Origin: Chryseobacterium sp. Tr-659
GTDB taxonomy: Bacteria; Bacteroidota; Bacteroidia; Flavobacteriales; Weeksellaceae
DNA: 64,000 nucleotides
Reading direction: 5' to 3'
Assembly: GCF_011752975.1 (NCBI RefSeq)
Contig: NZ_VWWP01000011.1
Coordinates: 61,415 to 125,414 of the forward strand
The notes under the pieces are model-generated. The model saw only the letters and a program-made list of their open reading frames with translations, had not been told where the DNA came from and did no database searches. A program made the translations under genes and the position numbers. Every line of letters starts with the position of its first letter. The stretch's first letter is position 1. Below are positions 33,020 to 42,432 of this stretch, one piece after another.

Positions 33020-35317
33020 ATGAAAAATCCGGGAACTTCTGTTTTTCTCTTATTGCTGTTCTTCAGCTTACATCTTAAAGCTCAAAAATTTGAAAAACTC
33101 TATCAATATGTTAATCCTCTGATTGGAACCGAAAAGATGGGACACACTTATCCCGGTGCTACCGTTCCTTTTGGGGCCGTACAATTAAGCCCGGAAACAG
33201 ATACAATATCTTATGAACTGAACGGTAAATACAATGGTGAAGTTTACAAATATTGTGCAGGCTATCGCTATGAAGACAAAACGATCGTAGGTTTCAGCTC
33301 TACTCATTTCAGTGGTACGGGGCATTCCGACCTGGGAGATTTTCTAGTGATGCCTACTATCGGTAAACTTCAGCTGAATCCCGGAACCGCCTCCCATCCG
33401 GAAAATGGCTACAGAAGTCGTTTTTCTCATCAGAATGAAACTGCTGAGGCCGGATATTATAAAGTAAAGCTTGAGGACCACAATATTCTTGCTGAATTAA
33501 CTGCAACCTCCAGAGTTGGAGTTCACCGATATACTTTTCCAAAATCCGATCAGGCTCATATCATCTTAGATCTGATGGCCGGAATCTATAATTATGACGG
33601 AAAAAACATCTGGACCTATGTTCGTGTAGAAAACGGAAATACCATTACCGGTTACCGACAAACAAACGGCTGGGCAAGAACAAGAACTGTTTATTTTGCA
33701 ATGAAGTTTTCAAAACCTTTTAAAAGCTACGGACAGCAAAATTATGATGAAAAACAAGTATACAAAGGTTTTTGGAGGAAATTCGACCAAACTAAAAACT
33801 TCCCTGAAATTGCAGGAAAAAACCTGAAAATGTATTTTGATTTTGATACCAATGAAAATGAAGCTATCGAAGTTAAGCTTGCCATTTCTCCTGTGAGCCA
33901 GACTAATGCTCTGGAAAATATGGAACGAGAAGCAGGAAATCTATCTTTCGAACAGGTGAAATCCAAAGCTCAGGAAAATTGGAATAATGAACTAAACAAG
34001 ATTATCATCAAAGGTTCTGATACGGAAAAGACTAATTTCTATACAGCCATGTATCATACATTCATCAATCCAACTACTTACATGGATGTGAATGGAGAAT
34101 ACAAAGGATTGGATCAGAATATTCATAAAGCTGAAGGATTTACCAATTATACGACATTTTCTCTTTGGGATACCTATCGTGCCCTTCATCCGTTCTTTAA
34201 TATTATCCAGCCCAAAAGGAACGGTGATATGGTAAAGTCCATGATGGCTCATTACGATCAGTTTTCTATGAAAATGCTTCCGATCTGGTCTCATTATGCC
34301 AATGATAACTGGTGTATGAGCGGCTATCACAGTGTAAGTGTTGTGGCTGATGCTATTATTAAAGGAAATTATCAGGGAGATCCTAAAGAGGCCTTAAAAG
34401 CCTGTGTAGAAACCGCTAATAAAAGAAACTATGAAGGTATCGGGCAATATATTGATCTTGGATATATTCCGGCGGAAAAAAATGGCACTTCAGTTTCCAA
34501 TACTCTGGAATATGCCTATGACGACTGGGCTATCGCTCAGCTGGCCAAGCATCTCGGTGAAACGGAAATCTATAATCAATTCATGAAACGTTCTGAAAAC
34601 TGGAAAAATAACTTTGATCCTGCCATAGGATTTATGCGTCCCCGATTAGCTGATGGAAGTTTTAAAAAAGGGTTTGATGTACTAAGCACCCACGGGCAAG
34701 GCTTTATTGAAGGGAATTCATGGAACTACAGTTTCTTTGTTCCACAAAATCCAGGAGAACTGATCACCATGATGGGTGGAAAGAAAAAATTTGCAGCCAA
34801 GCTGGATGAACTTTTCACCATGCATTTACCTGACGAATTCTTTGCAGATACCGAGGATATTACCAGAGAAGGGATCATTGGAGGATATGTTCACGGCAAT
34901 GAGCCTGCACATCATGTGGCTTATCTTTATAATTGGGCCGGACAACCATGGAAAACTCAGGCACAGATCCGCCGCATCCTTGAAATGCAGTATAAGGCTA
35001 CTCCTGACGGGTTGGGAGGAAATGACGATGCCGGACAAATGAGTGCATGGTATATTTTAAGTTCGTTAGGATTTTATCCTGTAGCTCCGGGATCGGAAGA
35101 TTATTCTATCGGAAGCCCGGCTATTGATCACGCTATTCTAAACCTTGAAAACGGAAAAAGCTTTGAAATTGAAGCAATCAATCAAAGTCCGAAAAATGTA
35201 TATGTACAAAAAGTTCTTCTGAATGGAAAGGAGATAAAGAATTTTACATTGAAACATTCTGAAATTATGAATGGAGGGAAATTGACATTTTATATGGGGA
35301 ATAAGGCCAAGAAGTAA
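33020..35317 (+). CDS. GH92-family alpha-mannosidase
   Basis: A 765-residue exported glycosidase starting at the ATG at 33020, which is followed by a clear signal peptide (MKNPGTSVFLLLLFFSLHLK). GH92 signatures are complete: YVNPLIGTEKMGHTYPGATV, STHFSGTGHSDLGDF, FSLWDTYRALHPF and GNDDAGQMSAWYILSSLGFY. These calcium-dependent enzymes are exo-acting mannosidases, mostly alpha-1,2, that trim N-glycans or yeast mannan. No SusCD pair lies nearby, so it is not part of a visible utilisation locus. No terminator-quality hairpin directly follows; see 35495. Confidence 0.95.
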   Translation: MKNPGTSVFLLLLFFSLHLKAQKFEKLYQYVNPLIGTEKMGHTYPGATVPFGAVQLSPETDTISYELNGKYNGEVYKYCAGYRYEDKTIVGFSSTHFSGTGHSDLGDFLVMPTIGKLQLNPGTASHPENGYRSRFSHQNETAEAGYYKVKLEDHNILAELTATSRVGVHRYTFPKSDQAHIILDLMAGIYNYDGKNIWTYVRVENGNTITGYRQTNGWARTRTVYFAMKFSKPFKSYGQQNYDEKQVYKGFWRKFDQTKNFPEIAGKNLKMYFDFDTNENEAIEVKLAISPVSQTNALENMEREAGNLSFEQVKSKAQENWNNELNKIIIKGSDTEKTNFYTAMYHTFINPTTYMDVNGEYKGLDQNIHKAEGFTNYTTFSLWDTYRALHPFFNIIQPKRNGDMVKSMMAHYDQFSMKMLPIWSHYANDNWCMSGYHSVSVVADAIIKGNYQGDPKEALKACVETANKRNYEGIGQYIDLGYIPAEKNGTSVSNTLEYAYDDWAIAQLAKHLGETEIYNQFMKRSENWKNNFDPAIGFMRPRLADGSFKKGFDVLSTHGQGFIEGNSWNYSFFVPQNPGELITMMGGKKKFAAKLDELFTMHLPDEFFADTEDITREGIIGGYVHGNEPAHHVAYLYNWAGQPWKTQAQIRRILEMQYKATPDGLGGNDDAGQMSAWYILSSLGFYPVAPGSEDYSIGSPAIDHAILNLENGKSFEIEAINQSPKNVYVQKVLLNGKEIKNFTLKHSEIMNGGKLTFYMGNKAKK

Positions 35318-35456
35318 AAGGTAAAATTGCAAAATCACGAAAAGGTACATAGATATATTTTACTGAAAGAAAATATTCTCGAGGATTATCGGGATTAGGC
35401 AAATGAATGGATTTTAAAATTCCCGTGGCCTGTATAATCTAAGAGAAATAAAAATA

Positions 35457-35514
35457 AGTTTTGGCCAATGCCAATGGAAGATTCCAAATAAAGAGAGCGG
35501 GCTAAAGCCCGCTC
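35457..35514. repeat. Dispersed intergenic repeat with GC-rich hairpin
   Basis: Contains TTTTGGCCAATGCCAATGGA and then the stem GAGCGGGC-TAAA-GCCCGCTC (35495-35514). The hairpin lacks a T tract, so it is probably a repeat rather than a simple terminator. It sits between the convergent GH92 and pyrC genes. Repeats with this look are, in my recollection, frequent in Chryseobacterium genomes. I see nothing else in the 251-base gap. Confidence 0.5.
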
Positions 35515-35568
35515 CTATTGAATTATTACATCAGATATATCCGAAGTATTTATTATTTGTCTTCCCTA

Positions 35569-36906
35569 TTAATCTCTCAATTCAAAAAGCAAACGCTCTC
35601 CGAATTTTTCCTCTGCAATTCTACCGTTATCATAAACCAGATTTCCATTTACAAACGTTTGAGTAACTTTAGAATGGAAATTCATTCCTTCCAGCGGGCT
35701 CCAGCCGCATTTGTATAGTAAATTATCTTTGGAAACCGTCCAGTTTTCATTTAAATCTACTAAAACAAGATCGGCTTTGTATCCTTCTTTTATGAAACCT
35801 CTTTTCTCCACTCTGAAAAGAATTGCAGGATTGTGAGACATCTTTTCAACAATTTTTTCAAGGGAAATTTTTCCGTTCTTATAATTCTCCAGCATCACTA
35901 CCAATGAATGTTGTACCAGAGGTGCTCCTGAAGGACATTTTGTATACACATTATCTTTTTCTTCTGCCGTATGTGGAGCATGATCTGTCGCAATGACATC
36001 AATTCTGTCATCCAGCAACGCTTCCCAAAGTGCATCTTTGTCTTTTTGAGTCTTTACAGCTGGATTCCATTTAATAAGAGCTCCTTTTGTTTCATAATCA
36101 TCATTTGTAAAAGTCAGATGATGAACACATACCTCAGCTGTTATTTTTTTATCCTTTAAAGGAATATCATTTCGGAAAAGCTCCATTTCCTTTGCTGTGG
36201 ACAGATGGAAAACATGAAGTCTTGCTCCTGTTTTCTGTGCCAGCTCTATTGCTTTGGATGAAGATTTATAACAAGCTTCCTCACTTCTGATCAAATGGTG
36301 GAATTTCACAGGTATATCTTCTCCATATTCATCCATATACTTCTGGGTATTGGCCCTAATGGTTGCTTCATCTTCACAGTGAACGGCAATAAGCATTTTG
36401 GTATTGCTGAAGATATTTTCCAAAGTTTCCGGGTTATCCACCAGCATATTTCCTGTAGAGGAACCTAAGAATAATTTAATCCCTGGAACATTTCTCGGAT
36501 TGGTTTTCAAAACTTCTTCAAGATTGTCATTAGTTCCTCCCATCATAAAACCATAATTGGCATATGCTTTTTGGGAAGCAATCTCGTATTTGTCCGCTAA
36601 TAATTCCTGGGTAACAGCATTCGGAACTGTATTAGGCTGATCGATAAAACTGGTAACTCCTCCCGCAATGGCTGCTCTTGATTCGCTTTCAATATCGCCT
36701 TTGTGAGTAAGACCTGGATCACGAAAATGCACCTGGTCATCTATTACTCCGGGAAGAAGATACTTTCCGGAACCATCGATCACCTGATCTGCATCCTCAG
36801 AAATACCAACGGCAATTTTGGAAATTAAATCATTTTCTATTAAAATATCACTTTCAAGGATCTGTCCCTCATTGACTATTTTTACATTTTTGATTAAGGT
36901 CTTCAT
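35569..36906 (-). CDS. pyrC: Dihydroorotase
   Basis: A 445-residue amidohydrolase that closes carbamoyl-aspartate to dihydroorotate in pyrimidine synthesis. Zinc-site and substrate motifs are GVIDDQVHFRDPG, GIKLFLGSS (carboxylated Lys144), AVHCEDE (His176), LHVFHLST and IATDHAPHT (Asp308). The first His of the usual HxHxR motif is Gln58 here; from memory this is usual in Bacteroidota homologues and does not mean inactivity. It stands alone, between the GH92 gene and the divergent flippase gene. Confidence 0.93.
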   Translation of the reverse strand: MKTLIKNVKIVNEGQILESDILIENDLISKIAVGISEDADQVIDGSGKYLLPGVIDDQVHFRDPGLTHKGDIESESRAAIAGGVTSFIDQPNTVPNAVTQELLADKYEIASQKAYANYGFMMGGTNDNLEEVLKTNPRNVPGIKLFLGSSTGNMLVDNPETLENIFSNTKMLIAVHCEDEATIRANTQKYMDEYGEDIPVKFHHLIRSEEACYKSSSKAIELAQKTGARLHVFHLSTAKEMELFRNDIPLKDKKITAEVCVHHLTFTNDDYETKGALIKWNPAVKTQKDKDALWEALLDDRIDVIATDHAPHTAEEKDNVYTKCPSGAPLVQHSLVVMLENYKNGKISLEKIVEKMSHNPAILFRVEKRGFIKEGYKADLVLVDLNENWTVSKDNLLYKCGWSPLEGMNFHSKVTQTFVNGNLVYDNGRIAEEKFGERLLFELRD

Positions 36907-37045
36907 TTTTACTTTTTAGAGATTAGATTTGAGAGATAAGAAGTTATATGGAAAATACCGTTTCTTATTTTTTCAAGTATAACAGCAAAATTAAGATTTT
37001 ATGTTTTAATTAACCTCAAAATCGTAAAGCGAATACTTAAAGTTT

Positions 37046-37053
37046 TACATTTG
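37046..37053 (+). promoter_or_regulatory. -7 box (TACATTTG) of the flippase gene
   Basis: Exact TAnnTTTG match ending 15 bases before the TTG start codon at 37069. It predicts a leader of roughly ten bases and supports that unusual start. Confidence 0.5.
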
Positions 37054-37068
37054 TAAAAAATTTCGACT

Positions 37069-38496
37069 TTGTATAAGAAACTATTAGGACAGACAATCAT
37101 CTACGGAGTTGGGGCTATAGCACCAAGAATTATTTTATTTATCCTTAACCCGCTTCTGATCTATAAAATACCTAATGAAGGTTTTGCAATTTTCACACAG
37201 CTTTATGCACTAATCTCGTTTGTGAATATTATACTTTCTTTTGGTTTTGAAACCGCCTATTTCCGTTTTTCTGCCGAAGAAGGAAATGAGAAAAGGACCT
37301 TCAACACTTCGTTCTGGTTCTTATTTTCAACTTCTAGTATTTTTCTCGCATTATGCTATTTATTCAACCAGCCTGTTGCAGATTATTTAGGATATCATGA
37401 TAACCCGGAATATATCAGATGGTTTGCTTTAATTGCCTTTTTTGATAATTTGTTGGTAATTCCTTTTGCGTGGCTGCGTTTTCATAATAAACCGATAAAA
37501 TATTCTGCTGTAAGGGTTTTCCAGTCTATATTTCAGGCTGTTTTTACAGCTGCATTATTCTTTTGGATTCCGGAAAATGTGTCAAAAAGCTTCGGGCTGG
37601 ATCAGAATGTAGATTATCCGTTCTTCAGTAACCTTGCAGGAAGTGCTCTGGGATTTTTATTATTATTTCCCATTATATTAAAAGTACGATTCCAGTTTGT
37701 AACTTCTTTGTTCGGGCGAATGATTAAATATTCCTTTCCTCTTATGCTGGCAGGTCTTGCTTTTATGGTGAATGAAAACTTTGATAAATCTATTCAGAGA
37801 AATCACATTTCAGATGAAGAAGCCGGCGCTTATGGGGGCTGTTATAAATTAGCTGTATTAATGACTTTATTTGTCACTGCTTACCGAATGGGTATTGAAC
37901 CTTTTTTCTTCAAGCAGATGGATAAAGGTGATGCTAAAAAAACATACGCTAAAGTGGCCGAATATTTTGCTTTTTTTGCTTGTGTAGTAGCCTTAGGTAT
38001 CATCGCTAATATTTCGTGGCTAAAAAGTGTTTTCATTCCTAATAAATCTTACTGGATCGCAATAGATATTATCCCGATTATTGTTATTGCTAACCTTTGC
38101 TTTGGAATTTATTACAACTTTTCAACCTGGTATAAAGTAACGGACAAAACCAGTGTAGGTACTATTATCTCCTGGATTGGGGCAGGTATTAACATTGCTT
38201 TAAATTATTTGGCATTAAGTTATTATCATAGTATGATCGGTTCTGCATGGGCTACTTTCGGGGCATATCTTATTATGATGATCGTATCTTATCTATTAGG
38301 CCAGAAATATTATCCTATCCCATACAGAATGAAGAAAATGTCTTTCTTTCTGATACTACTCGCAATCTTCAGTTTTATTATCGTAAAATACTTCAATTAT
38401 AACATTTTGACAAGTAACCTGCTATTTTTAATCTTCGCAGGAGTTTTGGTTTATTCCGAAAAAGATCTGTTCCTCTCAAGAATAAGAAAAAATTAA
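37069..38496 (+). CDS. Polysaccharide (O-antigen/lipid-linked oligosaccharide) flippase
   Basis: A 475-residue membrane protein of the MOP/Wzx-like superfamily, with about 12-14 transmembrane helices along its whole length. It opens with the family pattern LLGQTIIYGVGAIAPRIILF. It should move lipid-linked sugars across the inner membrane. The first codon is TTG (37069); no upstream in-frame ATG exists, and starting later would remove the first helix. Downstream are a nucleotidyltransferase gene and then envelope genes, so cell-surface glycan assembly is the likely setting. Confidence 0.9.
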   Translation: MYKKLLGQTIIYGVGAIAPRIILFILNPLLIYKIPNEGFAIFTQLYALISFVNIILSFGFETAYFRFSAEEGNEKRTFNTSFWFLFSTSSIFLALCYLFNQPVADYLGYHDNPEYIRWFALIAFFDNLLVIPFAWLRFHNKPIKYSAVRVFQSIFQAVFTAALFFWIPENVSKSFGLDQNVDYPFFSNLAGSALGFLLLFPIILKVRFQFVTSLFGRMIKYSFPLMLAGLAFMVNENFDKSIQRNHISDEEAGAYGGCYKLAVLMTLFVTAYRMGIEPFFFKQMDKGDAKKTYAKVAEYFAFFACVVALGIIANISWLKSVFIPNKSYWIAIDIIPIIVIANLCFGIYYNFSTWYKVTDKTSVGTIISWIGAGINIALNYLALSYYHSMIGSAWATFGAYLIMMIVSYLLGQKYYPIPYRMKKMSFFLILLAIFSFIIVKYFNYNILTSNLLFLIFAGVLVYSEKDLFLSRIRKN

Positions 38497-38641
38497 TATT
38501 GGTATCTATTTTGATAATCTTTAGCTTGAAAATATTAAACACTCTTACTAAACATGATAAGTATTACATGATGAAAACGTATTAATTATTATATTTAGCA
38601 AAAAATAAACAATTTTAAACAAAAACATCTTTATATCATCT

Positions 38642-39658
38642 ATGAAAATTATTGTTCCTATGGCAGGACGTGGTTCCAGATTACGTCCACATACACTGAC
38701 AGTTCCAAAACCGCTTATTCCTATTGCCGGAAAACCTATCGTACAGAGGTTGGTGGAAGATATTGCTAAAGTTGCAGGAGAAAACATTGAAGAGGTAGCT
38801 TTTATCATCGGGGATTTTGGTCCTGAGATCGAAAGATCACTTATTCAGATTGCTGAAAAGCTGGGAGCAAAAGGAAGCATATATTACCAGAACGATCCTC
38901 TGGGAACTGCTCATGCTATTAAGTGCGCAGAACAGTCTATGCAGGGAGATGTAGTAATTGCTTTTGCCGATACTCTTTTCCGCGCAGATTTCCAGCTGGA
39001 TAAAAATTCAGATGGTGTGATCTGGGTGAAGAGTGTAGAAGATCCATCTGCTTTCGGTGTAGTAAAATTAGACAACTATGGTTTCATTACAGATTTCGTT
39101 GAAAAACCAAAAACTTTCGTTTCAGATCTTGCCATAATTGGTATCTATTATTTTAATAGTGCTGAGAAACTAATGCAGGAAATTAATTATATCATGGATA
39201 ATGATATTAAAAACGGAGGTGAATACCAATTGACTACAGCTTTGGAAAACCTCAGAGCAAAAGGAGCAAAATTCACTCTTGGAAAAGTAAACGACTGGAT
39301 GGATTGTGGAAACAAAAATGCTACGGTAGAAACCAACAGTAAAATCCTTGAATATGAAAAAGAGGAAATGTCCCATTATCCAGCATCTGCTGTTATTGAA
39401 AACTCTTTGATTATCCCGCCTTGCTTTATTGGTGAAAACGTAAAAATTTCCAACTCTAAAGTAGGACCTGGTGTTTCGTTAGGGAATAATACCACAGTGG
39501 TAAATTCCAATATAGAAAACTCTCTGATCCAGGAAAACACAAGGATTAATCACGGAAATCTGTCCAACTCAATGATTGGTAATTCTGCACAATATTTCGG
39601 AGTTGCCAGAGAAATTTCTTTAGGAGACTATTCTGTTTTAGATTTTCTATCCAAATAA
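38642..39658 (+). CDS. Sugar-1-phosphate nucleotidyltransferase with hexapeptide repeats
   Basis: A 338-residue cytoplasmic enzyme. Residues about 1-235 are a nucleotidyltransferase domain with the signature MAGRGSRLRPHTLTVPKPL, DPLGTAHAI and VEKPKTF. Residues about 250-338 form a left-handed beta-helix with hexapeptide-like turns (IGENVKISNSKVGPGVSLGN). It makes a nucleotide-activated sugar from NTP and sugar-1-phosphate; the sugar (glucose or mannose most likely) cannot be settled. Probably feeds surface polysaccharide with the neighbouring flippase. It is followed by a long inverted repeat. Confidence 0.9.
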   Translation: MKIIVPMAGRGSRLRPHTLTVPKPLIPIAGKPIVQRLVEDIAKVAGENIEEVAFIIGDFGPEIERSLIQIAEKLGAKGSIYYQNDPLGTAHAIKCAEQSMQGDVVIAFADTLFRADFQLDKNSDGVIWVKSVEDPSAFGVVKLDNYGFITDFVEKPKTFVSDLAIIGIYYFNSAEKLMQEINYIMDNDIKNGGEYQLTTALENLRAKGAKFTLGKVNDWMDCGNKNATVETNSKILEYEKEEMSHYPASAVIENSLIIPPCFIGENVKISNSKVGPGVSLGNNTTVVNSNIENSLIQENTRINHGNLSNSMIGNSAQYFGVAREISLGDYSVLDFLSK

Positions 39659-39697
39659 ATAAGATTAGGAATTATTTAACTTAAACAAGATATAATC

Positions 39698-39725
39698 AAA
39701 CCACACAAAATGTTTTGTGTGGTTT
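39698..39725. terminator. Long perfect inverted repeat after the nucleotidyltransferase gene
   Basis: 13-bp arms AAACCACACAAAA / TTTTGTGTGGTTT around TG. The T run is inside the stem and no U tail follows on the plus strand, so termination is possible but not certain. A candidate TTTG/TATTTTTA promoter for the next gene begins within its right arm (39723 and 39744). Confidence 0.55.
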
Positions 39726-39768
39726 GGCGTTAATATTGCAACGTATTTTTAATTGAAAAGATAAATAC

Positions 39769-40614
39769 ATGAAAAATTGGATCCCACTTCTTTTATTGCT
39801 TCTTGCCCTATCATCGTGTAAAACCCGTACCACTGTTCAAAGTGAAACAGATAATAAGCGGGATAGCATTACTACCGGAAAGGATAACAGAAATCCAAAA
39901 GACGTAAATGAACCAGTGAGAGACAAACTCACTTTTTACGAGCATGTATTGATCCCGCCAAAATTTGAACAAATTAAAATTGACAGCAAAGTAAAAGTAG
40001 AAACAGGAAGCTTTGTACCTACCCTGGATGCCACAATCTATATTGAAAATGATAAAAAGGTCTGGATGAATCTCAGAGCCCTTTTTGTAAATGCCGCCAG
40101 AGGAATTGCAACTCCTGAAGGAATAAAAGGACAGGATAAAATAAACAAGACTTATATAGATTCTGATTTTGATTACCTTAACAATCTATTAAACGTTAAT
40201 TTCATTGATTATAAATCATTGGAAAAAATATTACTGGGCCGTACATTTGTAAAGATCAACGATAGACAGTTTGATTTAACCCAAAATGCACAGGGCTTCA
40301 AAATGGTTTCCAATATCAATCAAAAAATTGTGACGGACGAGAAAAACAGAGAATATAAAATCGCCTTGCAGTACGATACCAACTACGATTTATTGAATGT
40401 CAATTTAAAGGATATCCTGTCTTCAGACGAACTGGATGTTTCCTACAGCGACTGGAATGAATACGAAGGAATCCGCCTTCCGAAAAATGTTAAAATAATT
40501 ATAAAAGGTTCAAAATCTAGTCAGATTTTAATGGAAAATACGAAATTTGACTTTTCGAGGATGGAAACACCGTATTTTGTACCATCCAGTTATAAGAAAA
40601 TTGAGATTAAATGA
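39769..40614 (+). CDS. DUF4292 family lipoprotein
   Basis: A 281-residue lipoprotein; the lipobox is LLALSSC with Cys at about 17. The rest matches the DUF4292 pattern of a LolA/LppX-like half-barrel, with segments such as ATIYIENDKKVWMNLRAL, GIATPEGIKGQDKI and FSRMETPYFVP. LolA-like folds bind lipids or lipoproteins, so a role in envelope lipid transport is plausible but unproven. It overlaps the EnvC-like gene by 4 bases (ATGA). This pairing with an EnvC-like gene is common in Flavobacteriia as I recall it. Confidence 0.85.
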   Translation: MKNWIPLLLLLLALSSCKTRTTVQSETDNKRDSITTGKDNRNPKDVNEPVRDKLTFYEHVLIPPKFEQIKIDSKVKVETGSFVPTLDATIYIENDKKVWMNLRALFVNAARGIATPEGIKGQDKINKTYIDSDFDYLNNLLNVNFIDYKSLEKILLGRTFVKINDRQFDLTQNAQGFKMVSNINQKIVTDEKNREYKIALQYDTNYDLLNVNLKDILSSDELDVSYSDWNEYEGIRLPKNVKIIIKGSKSSQILMENTKFDFSRMETPYFVPSSYKKIEIK

Positions 40615-42173
40615 TTAAAAAATTTAGCTTTTTAATAGGTGTTCTTATGTTCGGATTGCACCAGGGACAGGAGAAAAAAGAACAGCTGCAGAAGCAGAAT
40701 GCCGAACTTAAAAAACAAATTGCACAAATAAATACAGATTTAGCTAAAACAAGAAGCGAATCTAAACTTTCTATAGCCTATCTTACCAGCGTTAATCAGA
40801 AGTTGGTTCTAAGAGAGAAAGTCTACAATAATACTCAGAAAGAAAAGAGATTTATTGAAGATGATATTTATTTACGCCAGCTTGAGATCAATCGCCAGAA
40901 CAGAGAATTGGCCGTTCTTAGAAAGAATTATGCTGAGGTTCTGGTTAACGCTTATAAAAACAAAGGGGTACAGAACAAAGTAACCTTTATTCTTTCTGCT
41001 AAAAACTTGGGCGAAGCAATACGCAGAGTACAATATTTGAAGCAATATTCAGATTATCAGGACAAAAAAGCAGCTGAAATTACCGATGCGGCTAACCTGA
41101 TCAAGAAAACAATTGCACAAAGACAAAATTCCGTAAAAGAGAAAGAAAATCTGTTGGTAAACCAGCAAAAAGATCTTGCTACCATTAATGTAGAAAGAGC
41201 ACAAAAAGAACAGCTAGTAGCAGATTTCAAAAAGAACGAGACAAAACTTACCGCTGAGCTGAAGCAGAAGCAAACACAATCTAAAGCATTGGAAGGGCAG
41301 ATTAGAGCCATTATTGCGGAAGAGATCAGAATAGCCAAAGCTGAAGAAGAAGCAAGAAAAAAAGCGGAGGCAGAAAAAATACGTCTAGCAAAATTAGCAG
41401 CTGAAAGAGAAAAGGCCAGAATTGAAGCAGAAGCTAAAGCCAGAGCAGAAGCCCTTGAAAGAGAAAGAAAAATAGCAGAAGCAGAAGCTAAAAAAGCAGC
41501 AGATCTTGCCGCAAAAAGAGCTGAAGAAGAAAGAAAACGTAATGAAGAAGCTGCCAGAGCAGAAGCTAGTGCCAGGGATGAATCCAGAAAAATCGCTGCC
41601 AAAAAGGCGTCAGATGAAGCCAATGCAAGAGCAAAAGAGGCCGCAGATAAACTAGCTGCAGCCAGAGCCGCAGAAGCAGCCCTTGCAAAGAGAAAAGAAG
41701 ATGATAAAAAAGCGGCTGAAACTAAAGCAATGACCAGTTATGGTGTTTCTACAGCTTCCGGAAGCAGTTTTGCTGATAACAGAGGAAGACTTGGTTACCC
41801 CGCAGACAGAGCCGGACAGATTACTCACCGTTTCGGAAGACAACCACACCCTGTTTTCAAAAATATTACTGAAGAAAATAACGGAATTAAAATTTCCGTA
41901 CCTTCGGGAACCCGTGCCAAATCAGTATTCCCGGGGTCTGTGTCTTCGGTACTGGCTAACAATGATGGAACAAAAACCGTTATCATAAAACACGGAAGTT
42001 ATTTTACCATTTATTCCAATTTAGGAAATGTAAGTGTTTCTAAGGGGCAGCAGGTTTCTTCAGGAACCCCTGTAGGTACAGTAGCACAGGATTTCGACGG
42101 TGCTTATACCCTTGATTTCCAAGTATGGAACGGAAGCACACCAGTTGATCCATTAGGTTGGATTTCATATTAA
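40611..42173 (+). CDS. EnvC-like murein hydrolase activator with degenerate LytM domain
   Basis: A 520-residue exported protein (signal about 1-20). Residues about 22-250 are a coiled coil, residues about 240-370 an Ala/Glu/Lys/Arg-rich long helix, and residues about 400-520 a M23/LytM domain. The zinc ligands of active LytM enzymes are replaced: GIKISV instead of a His...Asp pair, YSNL instead of YxHL, and LDFQVW instead of LHFxxW. This fits EnvC, which activates amidases at the division site and does not cut peptidoglycan itself. It is co-transcribed with the DUF4292 gene. Confidence 0.87.
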   Translation: MIKKFSFLIGVLMFGLHQGQEKKEQLQKQNAELKKQIAQINTDLAKTRSESKLSIAYLTSVNQKLVLREKVYNNTQKEKRFIEDDIYLRQLEINRQNRELAVLRKNYAEVLVNAYKNKGVQNKVTFILSAKNLGEAIRRVQYLKQYSDYQDKKAAEITDAANLIKKTIAQRQNSVKEKENLLVNQQKDLATINVERAQKEQLVADFKKNETKLTAELKQKQTQSKALEGQIRAIIAEEIRIAKAEEEARKKAEAEKIRLAKLAAEREKARIEAEAKARAEALERERKIAEAEAKKAADLAAKRAEEERKRNEEAARAEASARDESRKIAAKKASDEANARAKEAADKLAAARAAEAALAKRKEDDKKAAETKAMTSYGVSTASGSSFADNRGRLGYPADRAGQITHRFGRQPHPVFKNITEENNGIKISVPSGTRAKSVFPGSVSSVLANNDGTKTVIIKHGSYFTIYSNLGNVSVSKGQQVSSGTPVGTVAQDFDGAYTLDFQVWNGSTPVDPLGWISY

Positions 42174-42189
42174 AAAAAGTGTAACTTTG
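42158..42189 (+). promoter_or_regulatory. Promoter of tatA
   Basis: TAACTTTG at 42182-42189 matches TAnnTTTG exactly, 15 bases before the ATG. A TTG at 42158-42160, inside the end of the EnvC-like gene, is 21 bases upstream and may serve as -33. Confidence 0.55.
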
Positions 42190-42204
42190 CAAAAATTTTA
42201 AGAG

Positions 42205-42417
42205 ATGAATACACTAACGATACTTGCCTTATCTTGGCAGCACATCCTTATCGTAGCAATCATTTTAGTATTGCTTTTTGGAGGAAAGAAAATTCCGGAA
42301 CTTATGAGAGGTGTAGGTTCAGGAATCAAAGAATTTAAAGATGCAGTAAAAGAAGAAGACAAACCAGGTTCTGAAAATAAATCGTCTTCCACAAACAATA
42401 ATTCTTCAAGCAACTAA
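42205..42417 (+). CDS. tatA: Twin-arginine translocase subunit TatA
   Basis: A 70-residue protein: one transmembrane helix (about 10-27, HILIVAIILVLLF), the hinge and amphipathic helix GGKKIPELMRGVGSGIKEF, then a polar Ser/Asn-rich tail. TatA forms the pore for folded proteins with Tat signal peptides. The size and FGGKKIPEL motif are typical. It stands apart from other tat genes in this window, with its own promoter and the DUF4254 gene 15 bases downstream. Confidence 0.93.
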   Translation: MNTLTILALSWQHILIVAIILVLLFGGKKIPELMRGVGSGIKEFKDAVKEEDKPGSENKSSSTNNNSSSN

Positions 42418-42432
42418 AATTCCTTAGAATTA

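Noticed and set aside
35495..35514. GC-rich hairpin as a plain terminator of GH92 or pyrC
   Set aside because: No T tract follows on either strand, and it lies beside repeat-like sequence.
41057..41623. Minus-strand open frame of 188 codons, rich in Ser, Ala and Phe
   Set aside because: It is the complement of the Ala/Glu/Lys repeat region of the EnvC-like gene; composition explains it.
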